Source: Actinomycetota bacterium
GTDB lineage: Bacteria; Actinomycetota; Acidimicrobiia; IMCC26256; PALSA-610
Direction of reading: 5' to 3'
Length of the DNA stretch: 54,845 nucleotides
Assembly: GCA_005772765.1 (NCBI GenBank)
Contig: SXIR01000206.1
Coordinates: 1-54,845 of the forward strand
The notes below the pieces were generated by a model. The model was given only the letters and a program-made list of their open reading frames with translations, made no database searches and had not been told where the DNA came from. Shown here piece by piece: positions 1 to 7,738 of the stretch (positions are counted from its first letter, which is position 1; each line of letters begins with the position of its first letter). A program made the translations under genes and the position numbers.

Positions 1-171
1 GAGGGACCGATCATCGACCAAGACACCGCTCGTGTCACCCACGCTCACACTGCGGAGCAAATGACGATCATCGGCAAAGACGTCGAGCGCGTCGTCCTCT
101 CCCGAGCGGTCCAAGCGCATGTGGAAGGCCGAGTCTTCTTGCTCGGCGATCGCACCGTCGTGTTTCCGTAG
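1..171 (+). CDS. C-terminal end of an unknown protein (5' truncated)
   Basis: Frame 1 is open from the window edge to a TAG at 169-171, giving 56 residues that end in RVFLLGDRTVVFP. The fragment has no Cys or obvious membrane segment and I recognise no domain. It converges on the xylanase gene, whose stop lies 45 bp away. It is kept because the frame is uninterrupted to the edge and no other frame offers a better gene. With so little sequence it could be chance, and no function is proposed. Confidence 0.45.
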   Translation, partial: EGPIIDQDTARVTHAHTAEQMTIIGKDVERVVLSRAVQAHVEGRVFLLGDRTVVFP

Positions 172-216
172 CGCCACCGCGCTCGGACACTCGCGGTCTG
201 ACGAACGTTGTGGCGA

Positions 217-1305
217 TCAGGCGGCGGGTGGTTGGAGGTTCCACCACAGCACACCGCGAATCCGTTCGTAGGCTATTTTCGGTTCGCCTGACCGGTCGAA
301 CAACAACGCGTTGCCGAAACCTGGGAACTCTGCATCAATCCACGAGTCGGCGTCGGACCAACCCCAGAACACGATCGTGTCGCATGCCGGGACGGCCAGA
401 CACGCCATGATCGCGTTGTCGTATGCGTCGGCCTGAGCCGCGAACTTCTCCGGCGTGCTCGGCAGAATGTGCGCGACATCCATCTCGGTGATCGCAACCC
501 GTAAACCTCGTGTCGCGTAACGCTCGAACTCATGGCGCAACGCGTTGGCTGACGGCATCAACTCCGGCACCAAGACGTGCATCTGGTAGCCAACGCCGTC
601 GATCGGGACTCCAGCGGCAATCAGGTCATCGACGAGCTGTGCGACCCGATCGGCCTTCGGTCCCGCTCGTTCAATCAGGTAGTCGTTGTAATAGAGCGCG
701 ACATCAGGATCCGCCGCCCGTGCGAACTCGAACGCCAGTGCGACGTAGTCGGGGCCGATCGTGCGGAGCCAGAAGGTGTCACGCATCGCGCCGGTGTCGT
801 CGATCGCTTCGTTGACAACGTCCCACTGCACGACCCGTTCGCGATAACGCGTCACAACGGTCGTGATGTGATCCTCGAGGACCGCGATGGCTTCGTCGCG
901 GGTCCAGGCTTCATCCAGCCAAGTCGGATTCTGACGGTGCCAAACGAGCGCGTGACCGCGCACCTGCTGTCCGTTCGCGACGGCTGCGTCGACGATCGCA
1001 TCGGCCGGCGCGAAGTCGTACCGATCGCGTTCAGGGTGGATCGGCCCGAACTTCATCACGTTCTCCGCCGTGACGATCGAAAACTCGTCAGCGATGAACG
1101 CGGCCGTGTCGGGATTCGCCACATGACTTGGTTCGACCGCAGTTCCGATCCTGCGTCCTCGGGCCGCGGCGAGTTCCGCCAAGGTGGCGTCGTCGGGCAC
1201 GGGTTGGCAGGCGCTCAGCGCGAGCGCGAGGCCGATCGCCCCGAGGACCATCCCTGCGCGCCGACCCCGCCCGCGGTCATGAGAGTTGCTGTTAGCCATC
1301 GCCAC
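217..1305 (-). CDS. GH10 endo-1,4-beta-xylanase, lipoprotein
   Basis: This is a glycoside hydrolase family 10 enzyme, which cleaves beta-1,4-xylan with retention of configuration. The 362-residue protein begins with a basic N-terminus, a hydrophobic stretch and a lipobox ALSAC (Cys33), so it is probably lipid-anchored outside the membrane. The TIM-barrel motifs appear in order: RGHALVWH near 116-123, WDVVNEA with the acid/base Glu166, and ITEMDV with the nucleophile Glu274. FWGWSDADSWI near the C-terminus is the usual substrate-binding Trp region. Length fits a single catalytic domain with no carbohydrate-binding module. ATG codons 1 and 3 are both possible starts. No other xylan-use genes lie nearby. 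Confidence 0.93.
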   Translation of the reverse strand: MAMANSNSHDRGRGRRAGMVLGAIGLALALSACQPVPDDATLAELAAARGRRIGTAVEPSHVANPDTAAFIADEFSIVTAENVMKFGPIHPERDRYDFAPADAIVDAAVANGQQVRGHALVWHRQNPTWLDEAWTRDEAIAVLEDHITTVVTRYRERVVQWDVVNEAIDDTGAMRDTFWLRTIGPDYVALAFEFARAADPDVALYYNDYLIERAGPKADRVAQLVDDLIAAGVPIDGVGYQMHVLVPELMPSANALRHEFERYATRGLRVAITEMDVAHILPSTPEKFAAQADAYDNAIMACLAVPACDTIVFWGWSDADSWIDAEFPGFGNALLFDRSGEPKIAYERIRGVLWWNLQPPAA

Positions 1306-1381
1306 AGTGTGGGTCGACGCACCACTCCATGCAACTCCGTCGCCGCGGCGCGTGGCAATCGTCTCGTTCGCGGGCTCCGAC

Positions 1382-2242
1382 TCACGGCGGGTGCCTGAGG
1401 ACCTCGGCGAGCGTCCGACGGCCCATCGCGATGACCCGGCGATCGTCGGGCGGCCCGGTCAGACAGGCCAGCGCGTGGGCCAACGCATTGCCCCACGCCC
1501 GGATCCAGGTGGCGTTGTCGGCAACGCCACACGCAGCCCGAAAGATCGGTCGGGCGTCGGCATCGAACCACATCCACGCGACCGCCAGATCGGCCGCAGG
1601 GTCGCCAGCGTTGAGGTCCCCGAAGTCGATGATCGCGGCCACCGTCGCGTCGCGGACCACGATGTTCGCTGGATGCAGGTCGCCGTGCACCCACACCGGC
1701 TCGCCGACGAACGTCGCCGCGGCCAATGCACGATCCCAGGCTCGGATCACAGCACCTCGTTCCGAGCCGAGGTCGAGCCGTTCGATGCGATCCCGGGTCA
1801 GGGCATCGCGCGCGGCCAGCGGCACCCCGCGATACGCGTTCGTCGGCGCAGACGCGGGCGCCGGGACGGCGAACGCACGGAGGAACGCGCCGAGATCGCG
1901 CGCGGCCTTGCGCAGGTCGCAGCGACCGTCGAACGCGAGCTCACCCGCGAACCACGGCACGATCGTCCACGGCCACGAATAGCCCAGCGCTGGCGCACCC
2001 GTCCGAATCGGCGCCGCGATCGGCAACGGGAGTCGGGTTGCCAGTTCGGGGAGAAATCGAACCTCGGCCGCCACCAAGTCGGCGCCGGCTTGGCGGATCG
2101 GGAGCCGCGCGGCAAGGTGCGGTCCCAAACGGAACACCGCGTTGTCCCAACCTCGGCCGCTCGCCACGACCTCGAGCTCGGCGAGGTCTGGATGCTGCGC
2201 GGCGAGGAGCCGTCGCACGAGTTCTTCGTCGACGTCGACCAC
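1382..2242 (-). CDS. APH-family phosphotransferase (aminoglycoside/choline kinase fold)
   Basis: The protein has the aminoglycoside phosphotransferase fold. The catalytic loop reads VWVHGDLHPANIVV, with the HGD aspartate and the N that binds metal, followed by AAIIDFGDLNAGDPAADLA, the DFG-like metal site. The N-lobe starts with VDEELVRRLLAAQHPDL, a common opening for actinobacterial APH proteins. The frame stays open upstream to an ATG at 2500, but that extension is Arg-rich, unlike the family and crosses a repeat tract. I therefore prefer the GTG at 2240-2242, although no clear ribosome binding site is visible. The substrate is unknown; many such proteins phosphorylate metabolites rather than antibiotics. 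Confidence 0.82.
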   Translation of the reverse strand: MVDVDEELVRRLLAAQHPDLAELEVVASGRGWDNAVFRLGPHLAARLPIRQAGADLVAAEVRFLPELATRLPLPIAAPIRTGAPALGYSWPWTIVPWFAGELAFDGRCDLRKAARDLGAFLRAFAVPAPASAPTNAYRGVPLAARDALTRDRIERLDLGSERGAVIRAWDRALAAATFVGEPVWVHGDLHPANIVVRDATVAAIIDFGDLNAGDPAADLAVAWMWFDADARPIFRAACGVADNATWIRAWGNALAHALACLTGPPDDRRVIAMGRRTLAEVLRHPP

Positions 2243-2386
2243 ACGTCGTACCGTAGGCCGAAACGTTCCCGGCGTCTGCGAGCCCGCTTGCCGGTCGATG
2301 CGGCGGCGCAGCGCCTCGAGCGGTTCCTCCGCGCACGTGTCGAGCTGATGTGCGTGATGGCACGAGCGTGTGGGCACGGATCGCTT

Positions 2387-2439
2387 GCCGAATGCCGAAT
2401 GCCGACTGCGAACTGCGTGACCTCGTGACCTCGTGACCT
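2387..2439. repeat. Two adjacent short tandem repeats (7-nt and 8-nt units)
   Basis: Within the 373-bp gap between the kinase gene and modA, GCCGAAT occurs twice (2387-2400) and is followed by degenerate copies GCCGACT and GCGAACT to 2414. Directly after come GTGACCTC at 2417-2424 and 2425-2432 and a partial copy at 2433-2439. The tract precedes the preferred start of the kinase. No coding role is evident. Confidence 0.85.
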
Positions 2440-2491
2440 TCGATCGCGACCTCGCCGCCCTCGCCGGCGTGCGATACGCCGGCGTCAACCC

Positions 2492-2566
2492 CAGTTCCAC
2501 AGAGGTGCGTCGATAGGTCCCGTAATGCGGGCCCTATCGACGCACCTGGCGAACTTGTTGGAACTG
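2492..2566. repeat. Nested palindrome / strong hairpin
   Basis: A perfect 15-bp inverted repeat (2503-2517 with 2533-2547) encloses a second 4-bp stem (2519-2522 with 2528-2531) around the loop TAATG. Outside it, CAGTTCCA at 2492-2499 pairs with TGGAACTG at 2559-2566. The element sits between divergently transcribed genes, so an ordinary terminator role is unlikely, and there is no T-tract. It could be a REP/MITE-like element, a structured RNA or a regulator site. The remainder of this gap holds nothing else I can identify. Confidence 0.85.
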
Positions 2567-2615
2567 TTCGGGCGGCGGGCGACCGACTGCACTTGACGCG
2601 CGCGATGCTGGCACG

Positions 2616-3380
2616 GTGCACCGAACGTCACGAGTGCTCCTTGCCGTCGCCCTGGCCATCGCGACCCTCACCGCCTGCGGCGACACGGAAGCACAAGACG
2701 ACGGCGGTCTGCACGGCGAGATCACGGTCCTTGCCGCCTCGTCGCTCTCGGATGCCTTCACGGATCTGGAGGCACAGTTCGAAGCAGCGCACCCCAACGC
2801 GACGATCACCCTGAGTTTCGGCGCGACCTCCGAGCTCGTGAGCCAGATCGTCGAGGGGGCACCCGCCGATGTGTTCGCTTCCGCGGATGTCGCCTCGATG
2901 GACCGGGTCGTCGAGGCGAGGGCCGCAACCGGCGAACCCACTGATCTCGTCCGCAACCAGTTGACGATTGCCGTCGAGCCAGGCAACCCGCTCGATATCA
3001 GCGACGTGCGCGACCTCACCGCCCGCGCCACGACCGTGGTGTTGTGCGCATCCGAAGTGCCGTGCGGCAGGCTGGCCGACCAGATCCTCTCGCGCGCGGG
3101 CGTCGTCGTGACGCCGGCGTCACGCGAGGCGAACGTCAGGGCCGCCCTCGCCAAGGTTGAACTCGGTGAGGCCGATGCCGCGCTCGTGTACGCGACCGAC
3201 GTCCGATCGTCCGGACAGGTCGACGGGGTGTCGATAGCCGAAGCCGACAACGCCGTGACCACGTTGCAGATCGTTGCACTCGATCGGTCTGCGCACGGCG
3301 ATCTCGCCCAGGCCTGGGTCGACTTCATCGCTTCCCACACAGGCGATCTGGTCGAGGAGTACGGTTTCCTGCCGTTGTGA
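2616..3380 (+). CDS. modA: Molybdate ABC transporter substrate-binding lipoprotein ModA
   Basis: This is the extracytoplasmic molybdate (or tungstate) binding component of the ModABC importer. The 254-residue protein has a signal peptide with lipobox LTAC (Cys21). The mature part opens with ITVLAASSLSDAF, the classic ModA first strand and Ser-rich oxyanion loop, then FGATSELVSQI and GAPADVFASAD. The C-terminal half has the VALDRSAHGDLAQAWVDFI pattern. Its stop overlaps the GTG start of modB, so the three mod genes are translationally coupled. No ModE-type regulator is present in the window. Confidence 0.95.
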   Translation: MHRTSRVLLAVALAIATLTACGDTEAQDDGGLHGEITVLAASSLSDAFTDLEAQFEAAHPNATITLSFGATSELVSQIVEGAPADVFASADVASMDRVVEARAATGEPTDLVRNQLTIAVEPGNPLDISDVRDLTARATTVVLCASEVPCGRLADQILSRAGVVVTPASREANVRAALAKVELGEADAALVYATDVRSSGQVDGVSIAEADNAVTTLQIVALDRSAHGDLAQAWVDFIASHTGDLVEEYGFLPL

Positions 3381-4204
3381 GCCCCCGTCGGCGCGCGCCC
3401 GTAGCGACCATTCCCACCGGCGTCGCCGCAATCGCGATCGCTGCGAGCTTGCTCCTGTTCGGCTTGCCGTTGCTCGGTCTCGTGTGGCGAACACCGTGGA
3501 GCGACATCGGGACGGTGCTCGGCGACGAAGCGTCGCGTGATGCGCTGCGTTTGTCGTTGGTGTGCTCGCTCACGGCGACGGCGGTGTCGATCGTGTTGGG
3601 CCTGCCCCTTGCGTGGCTCCTCGCCCAGCGTCGGTTCCCGGGCCGGTCGGCGCTGCGGGCCATCACCACCCTGCCCCTGGTGTTGCCACCGGTCGTAGGC
3701 GGTTTGGCGTTGTTCTTCGCGTTCGGGCGCCGCGGCCTCGTCGGCCAATGGCTCGATCGCTGGTTCGACATCCAACTCCCCTTCACCGTCTGGGCGGCGA
3801 TCCTCGCTGAGACCTTCGTGGCAATGCCGTTCTTCGTGCTGACCGTCGAAGGCGCCTTGCGCAACCGCGACGGGCGCGCCGAGGCGGCCGCGGCGACCCT
3901 CGGTGCACGACCGCTGCGGGTCTTCACCCGAGTCACACTGCCGGCGATCCGAGGCTCCCTCTACGCCGGCGCTGCGCTCACGTGGGCTCGCGCGCTCGGC
4001 GAGTTCGGCGCGACGATCACGTTCGCCGGCAACTTCCCGGGCCGCACCCAGACCTTGCCCCTCGCGATCTACCTCGCGTTCCAGGGCAACCAGCCGGCCG
4101 CCCTCGTGCTGAGCGTGCTCATGGTCGTCGTGTCCGTCGTTGTCATCGTGGTCGTCGGAGGTCGCGTCTTGGCGCGGCGCTCGTCGCCGGTCGGTGTCGC
4201 GTGA
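3377..4204 (+). CDS. modB: Molybdate ABC transporter permease ModB
   Basis: This is the membrane permease of the molybdate importer. The 275-residue protein has several hydrophobic spans and the inner-membrane-component EAA-type loop: EAAAATLGARPLRVFTRVTL is followed by the P of the coupling helix, and then ARALGEFGATITFAGNFPG, which is highly typical of ModB/CysT proteins. The GTG start overlaps the modA stop by 4 nt and its own stop overlaps the modC GTG, so order and coupling agree with one transporter. Confidence 0.95.
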   Translation: MSPRRRAPVATIPTGVAAIAIAASLLLFGLPLLGLVWRTPWSDIGTVLGDEASRDALRLSLVCSLTATAVSIVLGLPLAWLLAQRRFPGRSALRAITTLPLVLPPVVGGLALFFAFGRRGLVGQWLDRWFDIQLPFTVWAAILAETFVAMPFFVLTVEGALRNRDGRAEAAAATLGARPLRVFTRVTLPAIRGSLYAGAALTWARALGEFGATITFAGNFPGRTQTLPLAIYLAFQGNQPAALVLSVLMVVVSVVVIVVVGGRVLARRSSPVGVA

Positions 4205-5259
4205 ACCAGTTCGCAGGGCTCGACGCGGACGTGCAGGCGCGCCGCGGTCTCGTCCTCGACGTGCAGCTGCGTGTCGCGGCCGGCGAGCGCGTCGCGTTGG
4301 TCGGGCCGAACGGAGCCGGCAAGTCGACCTTCGTCGACAGCCTGGCCGGACTCCTCCCCCTCGACACCGGCCACGTCACCCTCGACGGCGTCGTGCTCGA
4401 CGACCGTTCCAGGTTCACGCCGAGCGCGCAGCGAGCCGTCGGTGTGCTGTTCCAGGACCTGCGATTGTTCAACCACCTCGACGCTCGCGACAACGTCGCG
4501 TTCGGGCTGCGAGCGCGCGGCGTCCGCAAGGCGCACGCTCGCGCGATCGCCGACGACTGGCTCGATCGTTTCAGTCTCGCCAATCGCGCTCGCCAACCGG
4601 TTACGTTGCTCTCTGGGGGCGAGGCGCAGCGCGTGGCGCTCGCTCGCGCGCTCGCGATCGAACCCCGTCTGCTCGTACTCGATGAACCAACGGCCGCCCT
4701 CGATGTGCAGACCAAAGCGACGACGCGGCGCTGGCTCCGCGAACATCTCGCCGGTCTTGCGATCCCGCAGCTTCTGGTCACGCACGACCCGATCGAAGCA
4801 GCCACGTTCGCCGATCGCATCGCGGTGCTCGTCGACGGACGGGTGGTGCAGGAGGGCACGGCAGACGAACTCCGGCGAGTGCCCCGCGACCGCTACGTCG
4901 CCGACCTGCTCGGCGGCAATCTGCTGGCGGGCCGGAAGATCGGAGGCTCCGTGACGCTCGAGCGGGGTGCGTCACTCCTCGTCGCCAGCGAATGCGCCGA
5001 TGGGCCCGTCGTCGTCTCGGTCGCACCCCAGGGCCTCTCCTTGCATCGCGACCGGCCCGCGACGAGCGCCCGCAACGCGTGGTCCACCGTGGTCCGTTCG
5101 ATTGCCGACGACGGACATCGGGTGCGGGTCGCGCTCGGCCTCCCGATCGAACTCGTCGCCGAGGTCACGCCGGCCGCCCGCTACGAACTCGCGCTCGCAC
5201 CCGGCACCACGATCTGGGTGTCGTGCAAGGCAACCGAGATCGCAGTGCATCCGGCCTGA
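4201..5259 (+). CDS. modC: Molybdate ABC transporter ATPase ModC
   Basis: This is the ATPase that energises ModB. The GTG start at 4201 (VNQFAGLDADV) overlaps the modB stop; an in-frame extension further upstream lies inside modB and is rejected. Walker A GPNGAGKS, Q-loop LFQDLRLF, signature LLSGGEAQRVALARAL, Walker B LLVLDEPTAALD and the switch His in LLVTHD are all present. Residues from about 270 form a TOBE-like oxyanion-binding domain ending KATEIAVHPA, as in ModC. The length of 352 residues matches the family. The gene ends 55 bp from the convergent acyl-CoA dehydrogenase. Confidence 0.95.
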   Translation: MNQFAGLDADVQARRGLVLDVQLRVAAGERVALVGPNGAGKSTFVDSLAGLLPLDTGHVTLDGVVLDDRSRFTPSAQRAVGVLFQDLRLFNHLDARDNVAFGLRARGVRKAHARAIADDWLDRFSLANRARQPVTLLSGGEAQRVALARALAIEPRLLVLDEPTAALDVQTKATTRRWLREHLAGLAIPQLLVTHDPIEAATFADRIAVLVDGRVVQEGTADELRRVPRDRYVADLLGGNLLAGRKIGGSVTLERGASLLVASECADGPVVVSVAPQGLSLHRDRPATSARNAWSTVVRSIADDGHRVRVALGLPIELVAEVTPAARYELALAPGTTIWVSCKATEIAVHPA

Positions 5260-5314
5260 CGCCCACGCTGCGGCAAGCGACATCGGGTGCTGCTGGCGAC
5301 CCGGTCGCCTGCGG

Positions 5315-6463
5315 TCAGACGCCGAGCGACCGGCCGATGATCTCGAGCATGATCTGGGTCGTCCCGCCGTAGATGGTCTGGATGCGAGCGTCGAGGTACT
5401 GCCGCGCGATCGGGTACTCGAGCATGTAGCCGTAACCGCCGAACATCTGCAGACAGGTGTCGGCCACGCGCTTTTGCAGTTCGGTGGTCCACCACTTGGA
5501 GCGAGCAGCATCCTCGGGCGTCAGGGTCTTGGCGTTGAGCGCCAGGATCTGCTGGTCGACGTAGGTCTGCGCGACCTCGATCTCGGTATCCATCTCCGCG
5601 AGCTTGAAGCGGTTGTATTGGAATCCGCCGATTGGCTGACCGAACGCCGTGCGCTCTTTGGCGTACTCGAGCGTCCAATCGAGCGCCGCGCGCGCTTGTG
5701 CGACGGCCGACACGGCGATCGACAACCGCTCCTGGGGCAGGTTGCGCATCAGCGTGAAGAATCCGGTGCCCTCCTCACCAAGTCGGTTCGCAACCGGAAC
5801 ACGCGCGTCGCTGAAGAACAACTCTGCGGTGTCCTGACTCTTGAGTCCGATCTTTTCGAGGTTCCGTCCGCGTTCGAATCCGGGGGTCCCGTCTTCGATC
5901 ACCAGCACGCTCATCCCGCGATGTTTCTGGGCGGGGTCGGTCTTCAACGCCGTGATCACGAGCGTGGAGTTGATGCCGTTCGTGATGAACGTCTTCCCGC
6001 CGTTGACGATGTAGTCGTCGCCGTCGCGTAGTGCGCTCGTCGCCATGCCGGCGAGATCGCTCCCGGCACCGGGTTCGGTCATCGCAATCGCCCCGATGTG
6101 CTCACCCGTGCAGCACCCGGGAAGCCACCGCGCTTTTTGCTCCTCGGTTGTGCCCTCGAGGAAGTACGGCAGGCAGATGTCGTTGTGGAGTTGCATACCC
6201 AGGCCCGACGAGGCGACCCCGGCCCGCGCGAATTCCTCCGCAAGGATGGAGTTGAAGCGGAAGTCGTCGACACCGCCGCCGCCGTATTCCTCGGGGACCG
6301 CCATGCCGAGATAGCCGAGTTCGCCGGCCCGGCGGAACACCGATTTCGGCACCACGCCGTCGTGCTCCCACGTCTCGTGATGCGGCACGAGCTCGGCTTC
6401 CACCCAGGCCCGCACGCTTTCGCGGAAGAGTTCGTGATCGTCGTCGAAGATGGTCCGTTGCAT
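5315..6463 (-). CDS. Acyl-CoA dehydrogenase
   Basis: This is an FAD-dependent acyl-CoA dehydrogenase, which makes the alpha-beta double bond in an acyl-CoA. The start is set at MQRTIFDDDHELFRESVRAW (ATG 6461-6463), because the longer frame runs into the divergent riboswitch. N-terminal alpha domain: VPEEYGGGG. Middle beta domain: IAMTEPGAGSDLAGM and FITNG. C-terminal domain: ERTAFGQPIGGFQ, the QMFGGYGYMLEYPI segment and YGGTTQIMLEII, where E of ARQYLDARIQTIYGGT is near the usual catalytic-base region. Length of 382 residues is typical. The substrate chain cannot be told from sequence. Confidence 0.93.
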   Translation of the reverse strand: MQRTIFDDDHELFRESVRAWVEAELVPHHETWEHDGVVPKSVFRRAGELGYLGMAVPEEYGGGGVDDFRFNSILAEEFARAGVASSGLGMQLHNDICLPYFLEGTTEEQKARWLPGCCTGEHIGAIAMTEPGAGSDLAGMATSALRDGDDYIVNGGKTFITNGINSTLVITALKTDPAQKHRGMSVLVIEDGTPGFERGRNLEKIGLKSQDTAELFFSDARVPVANRLGEEGTGFFTLMRNLPQERLSIAVSAVAQARAALDWTLEYAKERTAFGQPIGGFQYNRFKLAEMDTEIEVAQTYVDQQILALNAKTLTPEDAARSKWWTTELQKRVADTCLQMFGGYGYMLEYPIARQYLDARIQTIYGGTTQIMLEIIGRSLGV

Positions 6464-6493
6464 GGCGCAGCAGGCTAGAAGGCGCGACGCCTG

Positions 6494-6632
6494 ATACGGT
6501 CCACGGAGTCGCGGCACGAAACGAAGTCCGGTGAGATCCCGGCACTGACCCGCAACGGTAGAACGGCAAGAGCAGTTGCAGACCGTCTGCACTGATCGAT
6601 GCCGTGAGTCCGGTCGAATTCGGCGTCGCGCA
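6494..6632 (+). ncRNA. Cobalamin (adenosylcobalamin-type) riboswitch
   Basis: The leader contains the B12-box core: GAAGTCCGGTGAGATCCCGG followed by CACTGACCCGCAACGGTA (about 6523-6560). Further on, GCCGTGAGTCCGG (6601-6613) matches the conserved 3' segment of the aptamer. It lies upstream, on the same strand, of the ten-gene btu/cob operon, exactly where such an element is expected. The ends are approximate because I placed them by eye. It also lies 30 bp upstream of the divergent acyl-CoA dehydrogenase start. Confidence 0.88.
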
Positions 6633-6673
6633 CGAACCAGAGAACCCTCGAGGTAACGGGGTCGGTTCGTGCG
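6629..6673 (+). promoter_or_regulatory. Hairpin directly after the riboswitch aptamer
   Basis: CGCACGAACC at 6629-6638 is the reverse complement of GGTTCGTGCG at 6664-6673, a 10-bp stem with a 25-nt loop. There is no T-tract after it, so it is not an ordinary intrinsic terminator. It may be part of the switching region between aptamer and ribosome binding site. Confidence 0.6.
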
Positions 6674-6683
6674 GCGGGAGCAA

Positions 6684-6717
6684 CCTGTCGTTCGAGCGCG
6701 AAACCCTCGACGACAGG
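6684..6717 (+). promoter_or_regulatory. Predicted SD-sequestering hairpin before btuF
   Basis: CCTGTCG (6684-6690) pairs with CGACAGG (6711-6717), and TCGAG (6692-6696) with CTCGA (6706-6710), giving 12 pairs with one bulged T. The right arm contains most of the ribosome binding site AGGAAG (6715-6720), 6 nt before the ATG at 6727. This arrangement fits translational control by the upstream cobalamin riboswitch. Confidence 0.6.
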
Positions 6718-6726
6718 AAGAAGTCC

Positions 6727-7734
6727 ATGATCACCCGCTCCCATTGCAGCCCACTCCTTGCCATCGCTCGCGTGGCGCTCGTCGTCGCCGTGACGACCGG
6801 CGTGGCCGCCTGCGGCGACGACCCCTCGGACCAGGCCGAAGACACCGACGCCGCGACCACAACGTCTCCATCGGACACGACCGTGGCATCGTCACCCGGC
6901 GATTTTCCGGTCGACGTGGAGTACGCCGGCACCACGATCACGATCGGGGAGTCCCCGTCGGCGATCGTGTCCCTCTCACCCACCGCGACGGAGATGCTGT
7001 TCGCGATCGGGGCGGGAGACCAGGTCGAGGCCGCCGACGCGTTCTCGAACTACCCGGCCGAGGCACCGACGACCGATCTCGACGGCAATGCACCGAACGT
7101 CGAGGCGCTGCTCGGTTACGAACCCGACTTGGTGATTGTGTCGTTCGACCCAGGCGACGTGGTGAGCGGTCTCGAATCCGCGGGGGTCCCGACGCTCGTA
7201 CTCGGATCTGCGGTGACCCTCGATGACACCTACGAGCAGATCGACGTGCTCGGTCAGGCCACGGGTCACACCAGCGAGGCCGATGCGCTGAACGACGACA
7301 TCGCATCCGACATCGCCGAGCTCGTCGCAACGGTCCCCGAACGCGATGAGCCGTTGTCGTACTACCACGAGCTCGACGACACGCTGTACAGCATCACATC
7401 GTCGACGTTCGTCGGTGAGCTCTACGGTCTCGCGGGTTTCGCGAGCATCGCCGACCCGGCGGATGCCAACGGTGACGCGGGCGGCTACCCGCAGCTTTCG
7501 GCCGAGTTCGTCATCGCCGCCGACCCTGACGTCATCTTCCTCGCAGACGCTCAGTGCTGCGGACAGACCCCCGAGACCGTCGGCGCGCGCCCGGGATGGG
7601 GCGATTTGCGTGCGGTGCAAGCCGGCAACGTGATCGCGGTCGACGAGGACATCGCGTCGCGTTGGGGGCCTCGCGTCGTCGAGTACCTCCGGGTCGTCAT
7701 CGAAGCGACGAAGTCGATCGACACCGGAGCCTGA
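6727..7734 (+). CDS. btuF: Cobalamin/corrinoid ABC transporter substrate-binding lipoprotein (BtuF-like)
   Basis: This is the periplasmic-binding component of a class III (BtuF/FhuD) importer. The start is ATG 6727 (MITRSHCSPLL), preceded by AGGAAG; the longer frame would run through the riboswitch. The signal peptide ends in lipobox GVAAC (Cys29), followed by a Thr/Ser/Asp-rich linker. The fold markers IVSLSPTATEMLFAIGAGDQ, NVEALLGYEPDLVIV and the C-terminal ADPDVIFLAD and GARPGWGDLRAVQAGNVIAVDED are typical. Corrinoid specificity is inferred from the riboswitch and the downstream cob genes. btuC starts 5 nt after the stop. Confidence 0.9.
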   Translation: MITRSHCSPLLAIARVALVVAVTTGVAACGDDPSDQAEDTDAATTTSPSDTTVASSPGDFPVDVEYAGTTITIGESPSAIVSLSPTATEMLFAIGAGDQVEAADAFSNYPAEAPTTDLDGNAPNVEALLGYEPDLVIVSFDPGDVVSGLESAGVPTLVLGSAVTLDDTYEQIDVLGQATGHTSEADALNDDIASDIAELVATVPERDEPLSYYHELDDTLYSITSSTFVGELYGLAGFASIADPADANGDAGGYPQLSAEFVIAADPDVIFLADAQCCGQTPETVGARPGWGDLRAVQAGNVIAVDEDIASRWGPRVVEYLRVVIEATKSIDTGA

Positions 7735-7738
7735 CCCA

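Noticed and set aside
1286-2428. Long plus-strand frame of 380 codons
   Set aside because: It is antisense to the xylanase start and the APH-family gene, is Arg-rich and has no recognisable domain.
2243-2500. N-terminal extension of the APH-family kinase to ATG 2500
   Set aside because: The extra residues are Arg/Ser-rich, unlike the family, and include the translated tandem-repeat tract.
2503-2547. Intrinsic terminator
   Set aside because: No T-tract on either side, and the flanking genes point away from it.
2534-3775. Minus-strand frame of 413 codons over modA/modB
   Set aside because: Low-complexity Arg/Ser/Thr composition typical of a shadow frame in high-GC DNA; modA and modB opposite are clear.
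6604-6726. N-terminal extension of BtuF to ATG 6604
   Set aside because: It would translate the riboswitch 3' end and hide the lipoprotein signal peptide; an SD precedes ATG 6727.
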